This document shows, one piece after another, positions 7,913-16,931 of a DNA stretch of 54,243 bases (positions are counted from its first letter, which is position 1; every line of letters begins with the position of its first letter). The stretch covers positions 1 through 54,243 of the forward strand of contig CAZFOY010000023.1 in NCBI GenBank assembly GCA_964520865.1. Reading direction: 5' to 3'. Under the pieces are notes generated by a model. That model did no database searches. It was not told the origin of the DNA and was given only the letters and a program-made list of their open reading frames with translations. Both the position numbers and the translations under genes were made by a program. The DNA comes from CAVQCT01 sp964520865 (lineage in GTDB: Bacteria > Zixibacteria > MSB-5A5 > GN15 > FEB-12).

Positions 7913-10267
7913 TCAGGCGGCGCTGCTAAGTTCGGACTTACGGCGCAGATAGACGAGTATCGATCCGAGCAGAACAAGCGTCGTTCCGAGCCAGACCAGA
8001 TTGATGATCGGCTTCTTTGAGATATCCAGAATAAGCCTGTCCGGCGGACCGGAAGCCACCAGCCCCGGAATGTGGAGCTTGATACCGCCCTGATCGGCCA
8101 GGATCTGAGAGAGAGAGACTGTATATTCTCCGTTTGGACCGAACGTGGCCGGAACGTCGACTGTTCGATTGCCGTTGGGAGTCGGGATGACGCGAACCGA
8201 AGGCTCGAGATGCTTGACCTCGCCGCCGCTTGATATATCGACATTTGCCACGACTGTCATGCCACTATCTGAGTTTTCATGACTGCCCATGTTGAATCCG
8301 GTAAAGGTAAACTGGTAGCCGGAGACGTCCTTTGGCCGCCCCTTAATCAAAGTCAGATCGTTTCCTGACTGCAGATCCTGAATTTGCTCGGGTGAGAAGT
8401 AGAAGTCGTACAACAGATGCTTTTCGATGAACGGTCGACGCATGATGCCATCGAGTCTGGCGGAATAGAACAATTCCGGTCGCGCATCTCTGGTCTGCCC
8501 GTCTTCGTTGTACGACAGAAGCAGCTTGTTCTTGGGGAAGTCGATGTTGTTTTCCATTCCATCGTAGACAACCGATAGACCGAACGCTTCGGCTCCCTTT
8601 CCTCTCGGTAACACCACCTTCTCATTCGTGGTGAAAGCGGACGAGGCGAGAATGCCGATGAGCATGAATCCAAAGCCGGCGTGAGTGAGCTGTCCGCCCA
8701 TATTCTTCCACCGACCGGGCAGGAATCCGACGACCGACTGGCTGTTGGCAACTAAAGCCATTGAGGCCATACCGAAAAAGAGCAGAAACATGTAGTTGTG
8801 AACCCCGACAACCAGCGATATGACCACCGCACCGATCAGTCCGACGATTGGCAGAAGCAGTGACTTACGGAGGTCCGACTTGAGCATGAACATACTCAAT
8901 CCGCACAGGACAAGCGCGAAGACGACAGCGAATACCTCAGAAGCACCGAGGATGAAATGGAAAAGACCGAATCCAAGCAGCAAGCCGACAACCGCAGCAA
9001 TGGCAAACTTGCCCATCCAGGCAGACGGTTTGTAATTGGTAAAATTCGTCGACGGCGAAGCCGCAAGCAGGAGGGCATAGATAATCGCAAAGGGAACGGC
9101 AAAGCTGTTATAAGTGGAAACATCAGCCGCCCTCGGGTCGGCGCCAACAAGCTTGGTCAACAGCGGCAACGAGGTCCAGAACAATACGACGACCGAGAAG
9201 AGAAACAGCAGCATCATACCGCCGAACAGGAAGAACTCGCGATTATATACATTGTAGCTGAGCGGCACATGCCCCATTGCCTTGATCCTCGGAAAGAAAA
9301 GCGCGAGCGCTACCAGTACGAAGAAGACAAGGAATCCGACCAGATATTGGTTGATACCGAGGTCGACAAAACTGTGCACGGAAAAATCGGCCAACACGCC
9401 GCTTCGGGTAAGAAACGTTCCATAAATTATCAGCACAAATACAAACGACGTCATCAGAATATTCGATTTGCGAAGGGCTCCGGTGCGCCTCTCGATTACC
9501 AGACCGTGAATCAGCGCGAGCGAAACAAACCAGGGAATGAACGAGGAATTCTCGACCGGATCCCAGGCCCAATAGCCACCCCAGCCGAGCGTCTTGTAGG
9601 CCCAGTATCCGCCCAGGATATTCCCAGCTGCGAGCATGATCGCGGTCACCGCCACCCAGGGAAAGACCCGTTTGACCCAGCTCGTGAAATCGTTGATGAT
9701 CAGGGCGGACATGGCTATCGAGAAGGGAATTGCCGCCATAGCATACCCGATAAAAATGACCGGCGGATGAACAACCATCCATGGATCCTGGAGCAGCGGA
9801 TTCAATCCGGCTCCGTCGGCGGCCGCGAATTTTGTCAGCGCAAACGGCGACAGCTTCATGAGAATAAGCAGGAAGAACAGATTGACCGTCGAAAAGACAA
9901 CCATCGCATAACTTCGATACTGGCCGCTTCGATAAATCAGGATATATCCGAGCAAAACGTTGAAGAAAAGCCAGAGCAGATAGGTGCCTTCCTGGCCGCC
10001 CCAAAAAGCTGACAGGATATAGAAAAACGGCAAGGAGCGATCGGAGTAATCATACACGTACTTGATCAGGAAATTGTGGGAGAAGAACAGATAGTAGAGA
10101 TAGCCGACCGCAAGAGCGATGCAGACGACCATCACGTTGTAGCTCCGCTTGGCCAGACTTTCGTAGGATGTCTTTCCCTTTGCGACAAGGAAAAACAGAA
10201 TGCCAACGAGCAGATTGAAAACGAAAGCGATGAAAATCAGGAAGTCGCCCGGAAGATTAGGACTCAT
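7913..10267 (-). CDS. ccmF: Cytochrome c heme lyase subunit CcmF
   Basis: 784 residues, a polytopic membrane protein with many transmembrane segments. The heme-handling tryptophan-rich motif WGGYWAWDPVEN is at about 229-240, and DPWMVVHPPVIFIGY at about 161-175 carries a conserved histidine. A large periplasmic region lies near the C-terminus before the last membrane helix. CcmF takes heme from CcmE and joins it to apocytochrome c CXXCH sites on the outer face of the inner membrane. It starts 4 nt after the ccmE stop. The length is longer than the usual 630-660 residues because of the C-terminal periplasmic domain. Confidence 0.95.
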   Translation of the reverse strand: MSPNLPGDFLIFIAFVFNLLVGILFFLVAKGKTSYESLAKRSYNVMVVCIALAVGYLYYLFFSHNFLIKYVYDYSDRSLPFFYILSAFWGGQEGTYLLWLFFNVLLGYILIYRSGQYRSYAMVVFSTVNLFFLLILMKLSPFALTKFAAADGAGLNPLLQDPWMVVHPPVIFIGYAMAAIPFSIAMSALIINDFTSWVKRVFPWVAVTAIMLAAGNILGGYWAYKTLGWGGYWAWDPVENSSFIPWFVSLALIHGLVIERRTGALRKSNILMTSFVFVLIIYGTFLTRSGVLADFSVHSFVDLGINQYLVGFLVFFVLVALALFFPRIKAMGHVPLSYNVYNREFFLFGGMMLLFLFSVVVLFWTSLPLLTKLVGADPRAADVSTYNSFAVPFAIIYALLLAASPSTNFTNYKPSAWMGKFAIAAVVGLLLGFGLFHFILGASEVFAVVFALVLCGLSMFMLKSDLRKSLLLPIVGLIGAVVISLVVGVHNYMFLLFFGMASMALVANSQSVVGFLPGRWKNMGGQLTHAGFGFMLIGILASSAFTTNEKVVLPRGKGAEAFGLSVVYDGMENNIDFPKNKLLLSYNEDGQTRDARPELFYSARLDGIMRRPFIEKHLLYDFYFSPEQIQDLQSGNDLTLIKGRPKDVSGYQFTFTGFNMGSHENSDSGMTVVANVDISSGGEVKHLEPSVRVIPTPNGNRTVDVPATFGPNGEYTVSLSQILADQGGIKLHIPGLVASGPPDRLILDISKKPIINLVWLGTTLVLLGSILVYLRRKSELSSAA

Positions 10268-10271
10268 CGTG

Positions 10272-10712
10272 TCAGACTCCGGTCTTCCCTACCGCTTCCT
10301 CATGTTTCTTGATATCCTGGTAGCCGGAACCGTCCTGCCCCTGGTATTTCGACGGACACTTGACCAGCATCTGATCGGCGACAAAATGATCACCTTCGGC
10401 CTTGCCTTTGAGTACGACCTGCTTGGCCTGGTCGAAATTCCCCGGCACCACCCCGTAATAGACCACGTTCATCGTTGTGGCGCCGATGGCGCTGTCGGCC
10501 GAGGCGTCGTAGATGGCAAACTCGAGGCGGGAGTGATCGGCGTTATAGTTCACCTTGCTGAAATCGATCTTTCCCATCACCTGCACTGTCCGTCGGGCGT
10601 GCATGGCGTCATCGATCGATACATACTGATAAGTCGTCTTGAAGAAAGCCGACGCTCCCCAGACCATAAACAGCACGATTACGACCGCACCGATAATATA
10701 TTTAGCCTTCAT
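10272..10712 (-). CDS. ccmE: Heme chaperone CcmE, variant CxxxY type
   Basis: 146 residues with an N-terminal membrane anchor (about 5-24) and an OB-fold periplasmic domain (VQVMGKIDFSKVNY, VVYYGVVPGNFDQAK, VVLKGKAEGDHFVADQML). In classical CcmE the heme is bound covalently by His in a HxxxY motif. Here the position reads CPSKY, so Cys119 replaces the His and Tyr123 is kept. CxxxY CcmE proteins are known from archaea and some bacteria such as Desulfovibrio, where the Ccm system lacks CcmH. ATGA overlap with ccmD shows translational coupling. Heme attachment at Cys119 is inferred from the family. Confidence 0.95.
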   Translation of the reverse strand: MKAKYIIGAVVIVLFMVWGASAFFKTTYQYVSIDDAMHARRTVQVMGKIDFSKVNYNADHSRLEFAIYDASADSAIGATTMNVVYYGVVPGNFDQAKQVVLKGKAEGDHFVADQMLVKCPSKYQGQDGSGYQDIKKHEEAVGKTGV

Positions 10713-10822
10713 TTGCTCTTCTCCTCAAGTTTTTTGATTCGTTTGTCCAGCCGAAACAGGAACCAGAACAATCCAAGCCAGACTGCCAGAGTCACGCCCA
10801 GGGCGACATAGTTTCCGTCCAT
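10709..10822 (-). CDS. ccmD: Short CcmD-like membrane protein
   Basis: A 37-residue protein (MDGNYVALGVTLAVWLGLFW at the start, then basic LDKRIKKLEEKSK) with one transmembrane helix and a charged cytoplasmic tail, the standard layout of CcmD. It starts with ATG immediately after the ccmC TAG, has GGAGG inside the ccmC end, and its TGA overlaps the ccmE ATG. CcmD helps release holo-CcmE from the CcmABC complex. Assignment rests on size, topology and position, since CcmD sequences are poorly conserved. Confidence 0.85.
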   Translation of the reverse strand: MDGNYVALGVTLAVWLGLFWFLFRLDKRIKKLEEKSK

Positions 10823-11479
10823 CTAATCCTCCAACTCCTGTCTGGCCCGTTCAAACTGCCGGACCTTCCTGGCCAAGGTGAACATCCAGAGAAATAATAC
10901 GGTAAACAAGGCCAGGGACGAGAAGAAAATCGTTCCTTCGGTTTGGCCCATTGTTATTTTCAGGTTCTGATTGATAACCGAGTCCGACGGATGGAGTGAG
11001 GGGACCACCCGCGGGACTACGAATACCAAAAACGGGACTGTCACGAAGGCGAAAATCGAGTACACCGCCGCCAGAGACGCCCGCTTATCTTCTACTTCAA
11101 TCGCCCCTCTGAGGGCGAAATAGGCTCCATATATTAACAACAGAATGAATATCGAGGTTTCTCGGGGATCCCAGTTCCAGAATGAGCCCCAGGTGACTTT
11201 GGCGAAAATCGAGCCGGTCAGAGCGGCCAGCAGGCAAAAGACGAATCCGAGCCGGGCAGCTACCACCGCTTTGTCATCTTCGGCCGCCTTCTTCGTCTTC
11301 AGATATCGGATGGAAAAGACCATGGACATGGCAAACGCTATCACGCACATCCAGGCTTGCGGGATATGATAGTAGAATATCCGGCTGGCATCACCGATTA
11401 TACGTTGCGGAGGAGGGGTGATGAAACTGAATACGATCATCACCGACATTCCGAGCAATAATAGCAATTTCCACCACAT
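10823..11479 (-). CDS. ccmC: Heme exporter/handler CcmC
   Basis: 218 residues, six predicted membrane helices. It contains the tryptophan-rich motif WGSFWNWDPRET (about 97-108) and the two flanking histidines expected of CcmC, His38 in YYHIPQAW and His163 in SLHPSD. CcmC presents heme to CcmE. It has its own promoter (11518-11545), which separates ccmCDEF from ccmAB. Confidence 0.95.
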   Translation of the reverse strand: MWWKLLLLLGMSVMIVFSFITPPPQRIIGDASRIFYYHIPQAWMCVIAFAMSMVFSIRYLKTKKAAEDDKAVVAARLGFVFCLLAALTGSIFAKVTWGSFWNWDPRETSIFILLLIYGAYFALRGAIEVEDKRASLAAVYSIFAFVTVPFLVFVVPRVVPSLHPSDSVINQNLKITMGQTEGTIFFSSLALFTVLFLWMFTLARKVRQFERARQELED

Positions 11480-11517
11480 CTTTGGTCTTTTTCTACCTCT
11501 CTAATTCCTTGTAAGCA

Positions 11518-11545
11518 ATTATACAGTATAAGACTAAAAAAGCAA
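11518..11545 (-). promoter_or_regulatory. Promoter of ccmCDEF
   Basis: Minus strand TTGCTT (11545-11540), 16-nt spacer, perfect TATAAT preceded by TG (11523-11518). It lies in the only sizeable gap of the ccm cluster (11480-11582), 39 nt before the ccmC ATG. Confidence 0.6.
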
Positions 11546-11582
11546 CAAAATTCAGCAGTTTGGTCGTTTTTTCACAAGCGGC

Positions 11583-12242
11583 CTATTCTTCCCAGACGAA
11601 CTTGAATAACAGAAATGAAGCTGTAACCATTATAACGACATAGGCCACGAGAAACTGAAGTTCCGTGAGAATGTCCGTTAACATCTTGCCATCGAAGAGC
11701 TTTTCAGTCGCTCCGACCAGGATCATGAGCAGGGTAATCAGGATCGGGAAAGACAGAACGGCAAAAAGAGCTCCCTTGACCGAAGCTTTTGCGATGATCG
11801 CGGCCACGATGGTAGTCGCACTGCACAGCCCGAGGACGCCGAGAATCAGCACGAGGATGAAATTCAGGATATTTCCTGTCGGGGCATCGGTGAAAATGAA
11901 GAACAGCGGCGTGATTATAATCGCAAGGGTCGACAACAAAGTAAGATTGAAGACCAGTTTGCCTATGTAGACCGAGTCGGGATCGGCGGTGAGCCGAAGG
12001 GCCAGCGATGTTCCGGTCTCTTCTTCGCGGATAAACGTCTGAGCAAGCCCGGACATCGCCGAGAAGAAAATGATTACCCAGAACAGCGCAGCCCAGAGCT
12101 TGGGCGACAGGTTGCTCTGGCCCAGGGAGAAAGAGACCACCGTCAGCGTCGTCACACCGAACATGAGAATTGCATTAAGAGCGTTTCGCGTCCGGAGTTC
12201 AAGACGGAGGTCCTTTACATAGACGGCGAACGACTTACCCAT
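11583..12242 (-). CDS. ccmB: Heme exporter permease CcmB
   Basis: 219 residues from the ATG at 12242 (MGKSFAVYVKDLRLELRTRN), six membrane helices, with the CcmB-typical FIREEETGTSLALRL after the second helix. It pairs with CcmA as the permease of the ABC complex that releases holo-CcmE. The ATG overlaps the end of ccmA by 8 nt. A longer in-frame start at 12296 would add a basic, non-conserved extension inside ccmA and is rejected; the length of about 220 residues matches the family. Confidence 0.93.
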   Translation of the reverse strand: MGKSFAVYVKDLRLELRTRNALNAILMFGVTTLTVVSFSLGQSNLSPKLWAALFWVIIFFSAMSGLAQTFIREEETGTSLALRLTADPDSVYIGKLVFNLTLLSTLAIIITPLFFIFTDAPTGNILNFILVLILGVLGLCSATTIVAAIIAKASVKGALFAVLSFPILITLLMILVGATEKLFDGKMLTDILTELQFLVAYVVIMVTASFLLFKFVWEE

Positions 12243-12852
12243 TAACCCGGCAGAGCTGCTCGGCAAGACTGTACTCCTCCTTCTCGTTCGTCGCAATTAC
12301 TATGATCGATTCGTTGCGATATTCTTCGACGATGTCGTTGACAACCTTCTTCCCCGCTTCGTCAAGATTGGAACTCGGTTCATCGAGGAAGAGGTACTTC
12401 GGGTTATTGAGCAGGGCGACCGCGTATTTCAACCGTTGCTTCATACCCGAAGAATAGCCAAGAACAAAATCCTGTCCCCGTCCCTCCAGTCCGACTTTGG
12501 CGAGAAGCGAGTTAATCTCCTTGCCGGTGACATTGGATCCGGCCACGGTCGAGAAGAACTTCAGATTCTCCTCGGCGGTCAGGTGGTCGTAGAGATTGAG
12601 ATAAGGCGCTACAAATGACACGGCCGACCTGATCTGTCCGTCGGACATTGGCGTGCTGTCCTGGATGAACTCGACCGTCCCTCTCGAAGGACGAAGCAAT
12701 GACAGGAGGACCTTGAGCATGGTCGATTTGCCGGAACCATTCGGACCGACTACTGCCAACGACTGGCCGGTTTCCAGTTCGAAGCTTATTTTCGAAAACA
12801 CCTTGCGGGCCTCGAACCGCTTCGATATTTCTGTCACCTTGAGTTTATTCAT
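12235..12852 (-). CDS. ccmA: Heme exporter ATPase CcmA
   Basis: 205 residues; ABC ATPase with Walker A GPNGSGKST, signature YSSGMKQRLKYA and Walker B LFLDEPSSNLDEAG. The short single-domain length fits CcmA. Together with CcmB it uses ATP to free heme-loaded CcmE from CcmCD. The ATG at 12852 is taken as start, although no strong ribosome site is seen; an upstream TTG at 12864 is possible. The call as CcmA rests mainly on the neighbouring ccmB-F. Confidence 0.9.
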   Translation of the reverse strand: MNKLKVTEISKRFEARKVFSKISFELETGQSLAVVGPNGSGKSTMLKVLLSLLRPSRGTVEFIQDSTPMSDGQIRSAVSFVAPYLNLYDHLTAEENLKFFSTVAGSNVTGKEINSLLAKVGLEGRGQDFVLGYSSGMKQRLKYAVALLNNPKYLFLDEPSSNLDEAGKKVVNDIVEEYRNESIIVIATNEKEEYSLAEQLCRVNG

Positions 12853-12916
12853 GGCTGTCGCCAATAACGCAATTAGAGAAGGTAAATCAAGCTTAAAGAT
12901 GAGGATTGATGGCCAG

Positions 12917-12948
12917 CGAAAAGCCGCTCAGAACAATCCCGAGCGGCT
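12917..12948 (-). terminator. Rho-independent terminator after the DUF1573 gene
   Basis: Perfect 8-bp stem AGCCGCTC/GAGCGGCT (12922-12929 with 12941-12948), 11-nt loop, followed on the minus strand by TTTT. It separates the dxr-rseP-lepB-DUF1573 group from ccmA. Confidence 0.85.
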
Positions 12949-12987
12949 GTCTCAGTTCTTTAGGCCGGTATGCGAGCGGTGCTGGAC

Positions 12988-13710
12988 TTACTTCGATGCT
13001 TCAGACTTCACCCGATACATTCTCTTGACCGGAATGCTGAATCTCGTCCCCTGTTCATCGCTAATTTGAAAAGTCACCGATTCTTCGAAATTCTTCTCGA
13101 TCGCATCTTCGTGAACTTCGACAAATCCATCGGCCGTCTCCCCCGCCTTGATCTTCTTCGGCAGACTAACGTCGAAATCTTTATCTTTATCGTCGATCAC
13201 CTTGAGGTCGTAGTCTTTATCCGAAGTATTGGTCAGAAGGAACTTCGCCTTTCTTCGAGGCAGCTTGGTGAACTGGGAAACATCGACCCGGACCGGTTCA
13301 ATCTTGATCGGCGACATGGTGATTTCATCCGGTACCAGCTCGCAGTCGATTCGCAAGTAGAGTTTGTCGGCCGAGGCATTGGTTTCGATATAGGGGCGCT
13401 TGGCCACAAATCCACGATAGGAGCGAGTCGAGAACTGAATCTCGAGGGCGACACTGTCGCCGGGAGCAATGATCGAATCTGATAGCGGAGCCTGTGTGCA
13501 ACTGCACCCCGGCTCGACTTTTGTAATATCCAGCGTGTCGGTCCCGACCGACTTGATCCAGAAAGTGTGGGTCAGCTGGGCATGCTGGGCCGCTTTGCCG
13601 AAATTGAAGCCGGTCTCCGAGAGCTGCACCTTTGGCTGTCCATAGGCAGCCGAGCAGGTCATCAGACCGAATATGACTAACGAGAGTAAACTTAGCGTTG
13701 TCCGTTTCAT
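12988..13710 (-). CDS. Exported DUF1573 domain protein
   Basis: 240 residues from the ATG at 13710, with GGAGG 4 nt upstream. A signal peptide (about 1-24, ending SAAYG) precedes a DUF1573 immunoglobulin-like domain with the typical FNFGKAAQ start, the CSC motif (C69, C71) and a strand pattern GFVAKRPYIETN. A second beta-rich region follows. DUF1573 is common in exported proteins of Bacteroidetes and related phyla, with no defined function. It follows lepB by 47 nt and ends at a strong terminator. An upstream in-frame start at 13788 lies inside lepB and is rejected. Confidence 0.85.
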   Translation of the reverse strand: MKRTTLSLLSLVIFGLMTCSAAYGQPKVQLSETGFNFGKAAQHAQLTHTFWIKSVGTDTLDITKVEPGCSCTQAPLSDSIIAPGDSVALEIQFSTRSYRGFVAKRPYIETNASADKLYLRIDCELVPDEITMSPIKIEPVRVDVSQFTKLPRRKAKFLLTNTSDKDYDLKVIDDKDKDFDVSLPKKIKAGETADGFVEVHEDAIEKNFEESVTFQISDEQGTRFSIPVKRMYRVKSEASK

Positions 13711-13757
13711 CTGTCCTCCATAGTCCTCAGCGGTGAGATCGACCGAAAAGTGACCGG

Positions 13758-14483
13758 TCAATGGATTATGGTAAACAACCGCCCCCATCGCACTTTCTGA
13801 AAAAAGTGCGCGCCGTTGTATATGAACATGCGCGGCACCGACAGCGGGTCGGATACCGCAACGTCAGGCGACTTATAAATATCGTCGTTCCACGACCAGT
13901 GAATAAGCATCGCTTTGCCCAGCACAAGATCGTTAGGAACGACTCCCCAGAATCTTGAATCCCAGGAGTTGTCGCGATTGTCCCCCATCATGAAGTAACA
14001 ATTGCGGGGCACTACGAACGGGCCAAAATTGTCCCGGCTGTCCATCCCCCCCGGTTTTCGGGGCTGGATCACCAATTGACCGTTGGCGGTTGTGTCGATG
14101 TACTTGGCGTGTTTTGGGAGCGGCATCACCACTCCATTAACGTACACAATCTTGTTCTTGACTTCCACTGTATCGCCGCCCACAGCTACGCACCGTTTGA
14201 TGTATTTCGTCACGCCGTCGCGGGGATAAATGAAAATGACGACATCCCCCTGCTGTGGTTCAGAAACGGCGGGCAGGCGCCAGTTCACGAACGGCAGCCG
14301 CGCGCCATATACAAACTTATTCGCCAACAAAAAGTCCCCGACCAGCAACGTGTCTTCCATCGACTGAGACGGAATCTTGTACGCCTCGACTATCGAAGTC
14401 TTAATAATAACCGCGAGGACAACGGCCAGAAGGACCTGTTTGAAATTATCCCAGAGTGAATCGCCTAATGTTCTTTTGCTCAT
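13758..14483 (-). CDS. lepB: Signal peptidase I
   Basis: 241 residues, N-terminal membrane helix (about 14-30). Catalytic Ser41 in PSQSMEDTL and Lys96 in YIKRCVAVGGD form the Ser/Lys dyad, and MGDNRDNSWDSR is the conserved box E. It removes signal peptides from exported proteins at the outer face of the inner membrane. It is probably in an operon with rseP and dxr upstream. Confidence 0.96.
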   Translation of the reverse strand: MSKRTLGDSLWDNFKQVLLAVVLAVIIKTSIVEAYKIPSQSMEDTLLVGDFLLANKFVYGARLPFVNWRLPAVSEPQQGDVVIFIYPRDGVTKYIKRCVAVGGDTVEVKNKIVYVNGVVMPLPKHAKYIDTTANGQLVIQPRKPGGMDSRDNFGPFVVPRNCYFMMGDNRDNSWDSRFWGVVPNDLVLGKAMLIHWSWNDDIYKSPDVAVSDPLSVPRMFIYNGAHFFQKVRWGRLFTIIH

Positions 14484-14573
14484 AGTATCCCTATAGATAT
14501 CAAATCTCTCTGCTCTTTGTTATACTGAAAACAGGCCCATTTGATTCACGCCAAAAGTCCTGCCTTCCATCCG

Positions 14574-15644
14574 CTAATATCCTCGGATTACCCGAAGGAT
14601 ATCGTTGTAGGTCACCAATATAATCACGCCGAGCAGAACAACCAACCCTACTTGTTGGGCGATCATTCTGGCGCGGGTAGAGAGCGGCGAACCTTTGATC
14701 TTCTCCAGCGCCAAGAACAGCAGATGCCCTCCGTCGAGAATCGGAATCGGCAGGACGTTGAGCACCGCAAGATTGACTGAAAGCAGCGCCATGAAGAAGA
14801 ACAGGTTCGAGGCGCCCTGTCTCGCTTCGCGCCCGGACTGCTGAGCGATGAACAAGGGGCCGCCGATCATTTTAGAGGAAACTTGTCCGGTTACCACCTT
14901 CTTGACAAACTTGAGCGTCTCCCAAACGATAACATGCGAGGTCACGAAACCTTGCTGAATCGATGACCACAATCCAAACCGTTCGTATCTGATCGGCTTC
15001 TGGTTAAACCCGACCAGACCGATCGTATCGATCCCACCGTTCATATTGGGAATATGCTCGGCCTTGGTGACGATATCTTTCGTAATGGTGTCGTTCTGAT
15101 GAATCCAGGTGAGTTCAATCGGCTTCTCGACGACAGCGTTGATGCCGAGGCGCAATGAATCATAATTCGTAACCGGGATACCGTTTAGCGCGATTATCTG
15201 ATCGTTCTCTTTAAGACCTGCTTTCTGCGCCGGATCATCCTGCACCACCTGGCCGACAATGATGCGACCCTTCTCATAGATCGGTTTGCCGGTCAGATAA
15301 AATATTCCGACCATGATGAAAATAGCGAGAAGGTAGTTCATGAACGGACCTGCGAAGATAACTGCGGCCCGCTGCCCGACTGATTTGGCCATGAATTCGT
15401 CCGGTGAACCGGTCGACTTCTCATCCGGGTTCTCCCCGGCCATTTTGACGAATCCGCCGAGCGGTATTATGCCGATCGCGTACACCGTGTCGCCATACTT
15501 CTTTGAGACTATGTTCGGGGGAAAGCCGAGCGAGAAAGTCTCGACGCGGATTCCAACCTTCTTGGCGACCAGAAAGTGTCCCAATTCGTGAATAAAGATG
15601 AGAATGCCGAGGACAAAAACGAATGAGGCAATGGTAACTAACAT
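14574..15644 (-). CDS. rseP: RseP/site-2 intramembrane zinc metalloprotease
   Basis: 356 residues. HELGH at 19-23 in the first membrane helix supplies the zinc ligands and catalytic Glu, and PIPILDGG in a late helix supplies the Asp ligand. One PDZ domain lies between (KAGLKENDQIIALNG), whereas E. coli RseP has two. The family cleaves anti-sigma factors or signal-peptide remnants within the membrane. It begins 3 nt after the dxr stop, the dxr-rseP order seen in many bacteria. Confidence 0.95.
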   Translation of the reverse strand: MLVTIASFVFVLGILIFIHELGHFLVAKKVGIRVETFSLGFPPNIVSKKYGDTVYAIGIIPLGGFVKMAGENPDEKSTGSPDEFMAKSVGQRAAVIFAGPFMNYLLAIFIMVGIFYLTGKPIYEKGRIIVGQVVQDDPAQKAGLKENDQIIALNGIPVTNYDSLRLGINAVVEKPIELTWIHQNDTITKDIVTKAEHIPNMNGGIDTIGLVGFNQKPIRYERFGLWSSIQQGFVTSHVIVWETLKFVKKVVTGQVSSKMIGGPLFIAQQSGREARQGASNLFFFMALLSVNLAVLNVLPIPILDGGHLLFLALEKIKGSPLSTRARMIAQQVGLVVLLGVIILVTYNDILRVIRGY

Positions 15645-15647
15645 GCA

Positions 15648-16805
15648 CTATTTCCTTATCTGCTCGCTGGCGAACTCCCGGGCGCGTTGGTCGGCCTGCA
15701 GAATATCATCCAATTGAGGTTCTGACACAATATCTACTTTTTGTAACGTGTTATCAACAATATCGGTAATGTCGGTAAATTTGATAGCGGATTCGAGAAA
15801 AGCAGCCACCGCAATTTCATTGGCCGCGTTAAAGACAGCCGGCGCGGTACCACCGGTGGAAGCAACTTTGTAAGCAAGAGCAAGCGCTCTGAATTTGTTG
15901 AGATCGGGAGCTTCAAACGTTAACTGGAGCGTATCCGATAGGTCCAGCTGACCGAAGTCCGATTCAACTCGATCCGGCCAGAAAAGGGCGTAGGTAATGG
16001 GCAATTTCATATCCGGCCGAGACATCTGAGCGAGAATCGAGGAATCGATAAACTCAACCATCGAATGAATGATCGACTGCGGATGGATTACCACTTTGAC
16101 TCTATCCACCGGGATCGAAAACAGGACGACAGCTTCGATAACTTCAAGACCCTTGTTGGCAAGGGTCGCCGAATCAATTGTGATTTTGGGACCCATTTTC
16201 CAGGTCGGATGATTCAGCGCCTGCTCGGCCGTAATGGTATGAAATTTCTCGATCGGCAGGTCCCGGAACGGCCCACCGGAAGCTGTGATGATAATTCGTT
16301 TAAGTTCGTGCTCCCGGCCACCGGATAGCGCCTGCCAGATAGCCGAGTGCTCGGAATCGATCGGCAGGATCTTCCCGCCTGTCCTTCTGAGGATCGGCGG
16401 AAAGAGCGGCCCACCGCAGACGAGTGATTCTTTGTTGGCAAGGGCGAGTGGTCTTCCCTGCTGTACCGTCTCGAGCGACGCCTTCATGCCGGCCGCTCCA
16501 ACGACGGCGTTGACGACAGTATCGACATTCTCAAGCCGCGTAAGGCCGATCATTTCGTCAACACCGGCGAGAATCTTGATCGGCTCACCGGCGAGGGCGT
16601 CCTTAAGAGCCCCCAAATGAGAATCGTCGACAATACAGGCGTATTCCGGTCGGAACTTCCGACACTGCTCCGCCAGCAGACTTACATTTCGATACGCCGC
16701 AAGCGCCCGAACTTCAAAAGCTCCCGGATGGGCTGCAATAACTTCAAGGGTGGATTTCCCGATCGACCCGGTTGAGCCGAGAATAGCGAGTCTTTTGGCG
16801 ACCAT
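15648..16805 (-). CDS. dxr: 1-deoxy-D-xylulose 5-phosphate reductoisomerase
   Basis: 385 residues with an N-terminal NADPH-binding motif GSTGSIGKS, the metal/substrate segment PIDSEHSAIWQAL, the flexible loop ASGGPFRD, and NHPTWKMGPKITIDSATLANK cut by helices as in DXR. It makes 2-C-methylerythritol 4-phosphate from DXP, the committed step of the non-mevalonate isoprenoid pathway. It is the first gene of the dxr-rseP-lepB group. Confidence 0.97.
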   Translation of the reverse strand: MVAKRLAILGSTGSIGKSTLEVIAAHPGAFEVRALAAYRNVSLLAEQCRKFRPEYACIVDDSHLGALKDALAGEPIKILAGVDEMIGLTRLENVDTVVNAVVGAAGMKASLETVQQGRPLALANKESLVCGGPLFPPILRRTGGKILPIDSEHSAIWQALSGGREHELKRIIITASGGPFRDLPIEKFHTITAEQALNHPTWKMGPKITIDSATLANKGLEVIEAVVLFSIPVDRVKVVIHPQSIIHSMVEFIDSSILAQMSRPDMKLPITYALFWPDRVESDFGQLDLSDTLQLTFEAPDLNKFRALALAYKVASTGGTAPAVFNAANEIAVAAFLESAIKFTDITDIVDNTLQKVDIVSEPQLDDILQADQRAREFASEQIRK

Positions 16806-16855
16806 ATTGGTTATAACGAAGCTTTCGATTCTCTGTTCCGGGGAGTAGTTCCGGC

Positions 16856-16892
16856 GTAAATTAAACGGCGGGATGACGAAAATCCCGCCGTT
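16856..16892 (-). terminator. Rho-independent terminator after the cyclophilin gene
   Basis: Perfect 11-bp stem (16864-16874 with 16882-16892, arm AACGGCGGGAT), 7-nt loop, followed on the minus strand by TTAATTTA. It lies between the peptidyl-prolyl isomerase gene and dxr. Confidence 0.85.
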
Positions 16893-16931
16893 GATATTTC
16901 TGCAGTCGGTCGGACCTCCCCGGTCCGGACG

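Noticed and set aside
8957..10012. A 351-codon plus-strand frame over ccmF
   Set aside because: Highly charged low-complexity product, typical of the reverse strand of a membrane protein gene.
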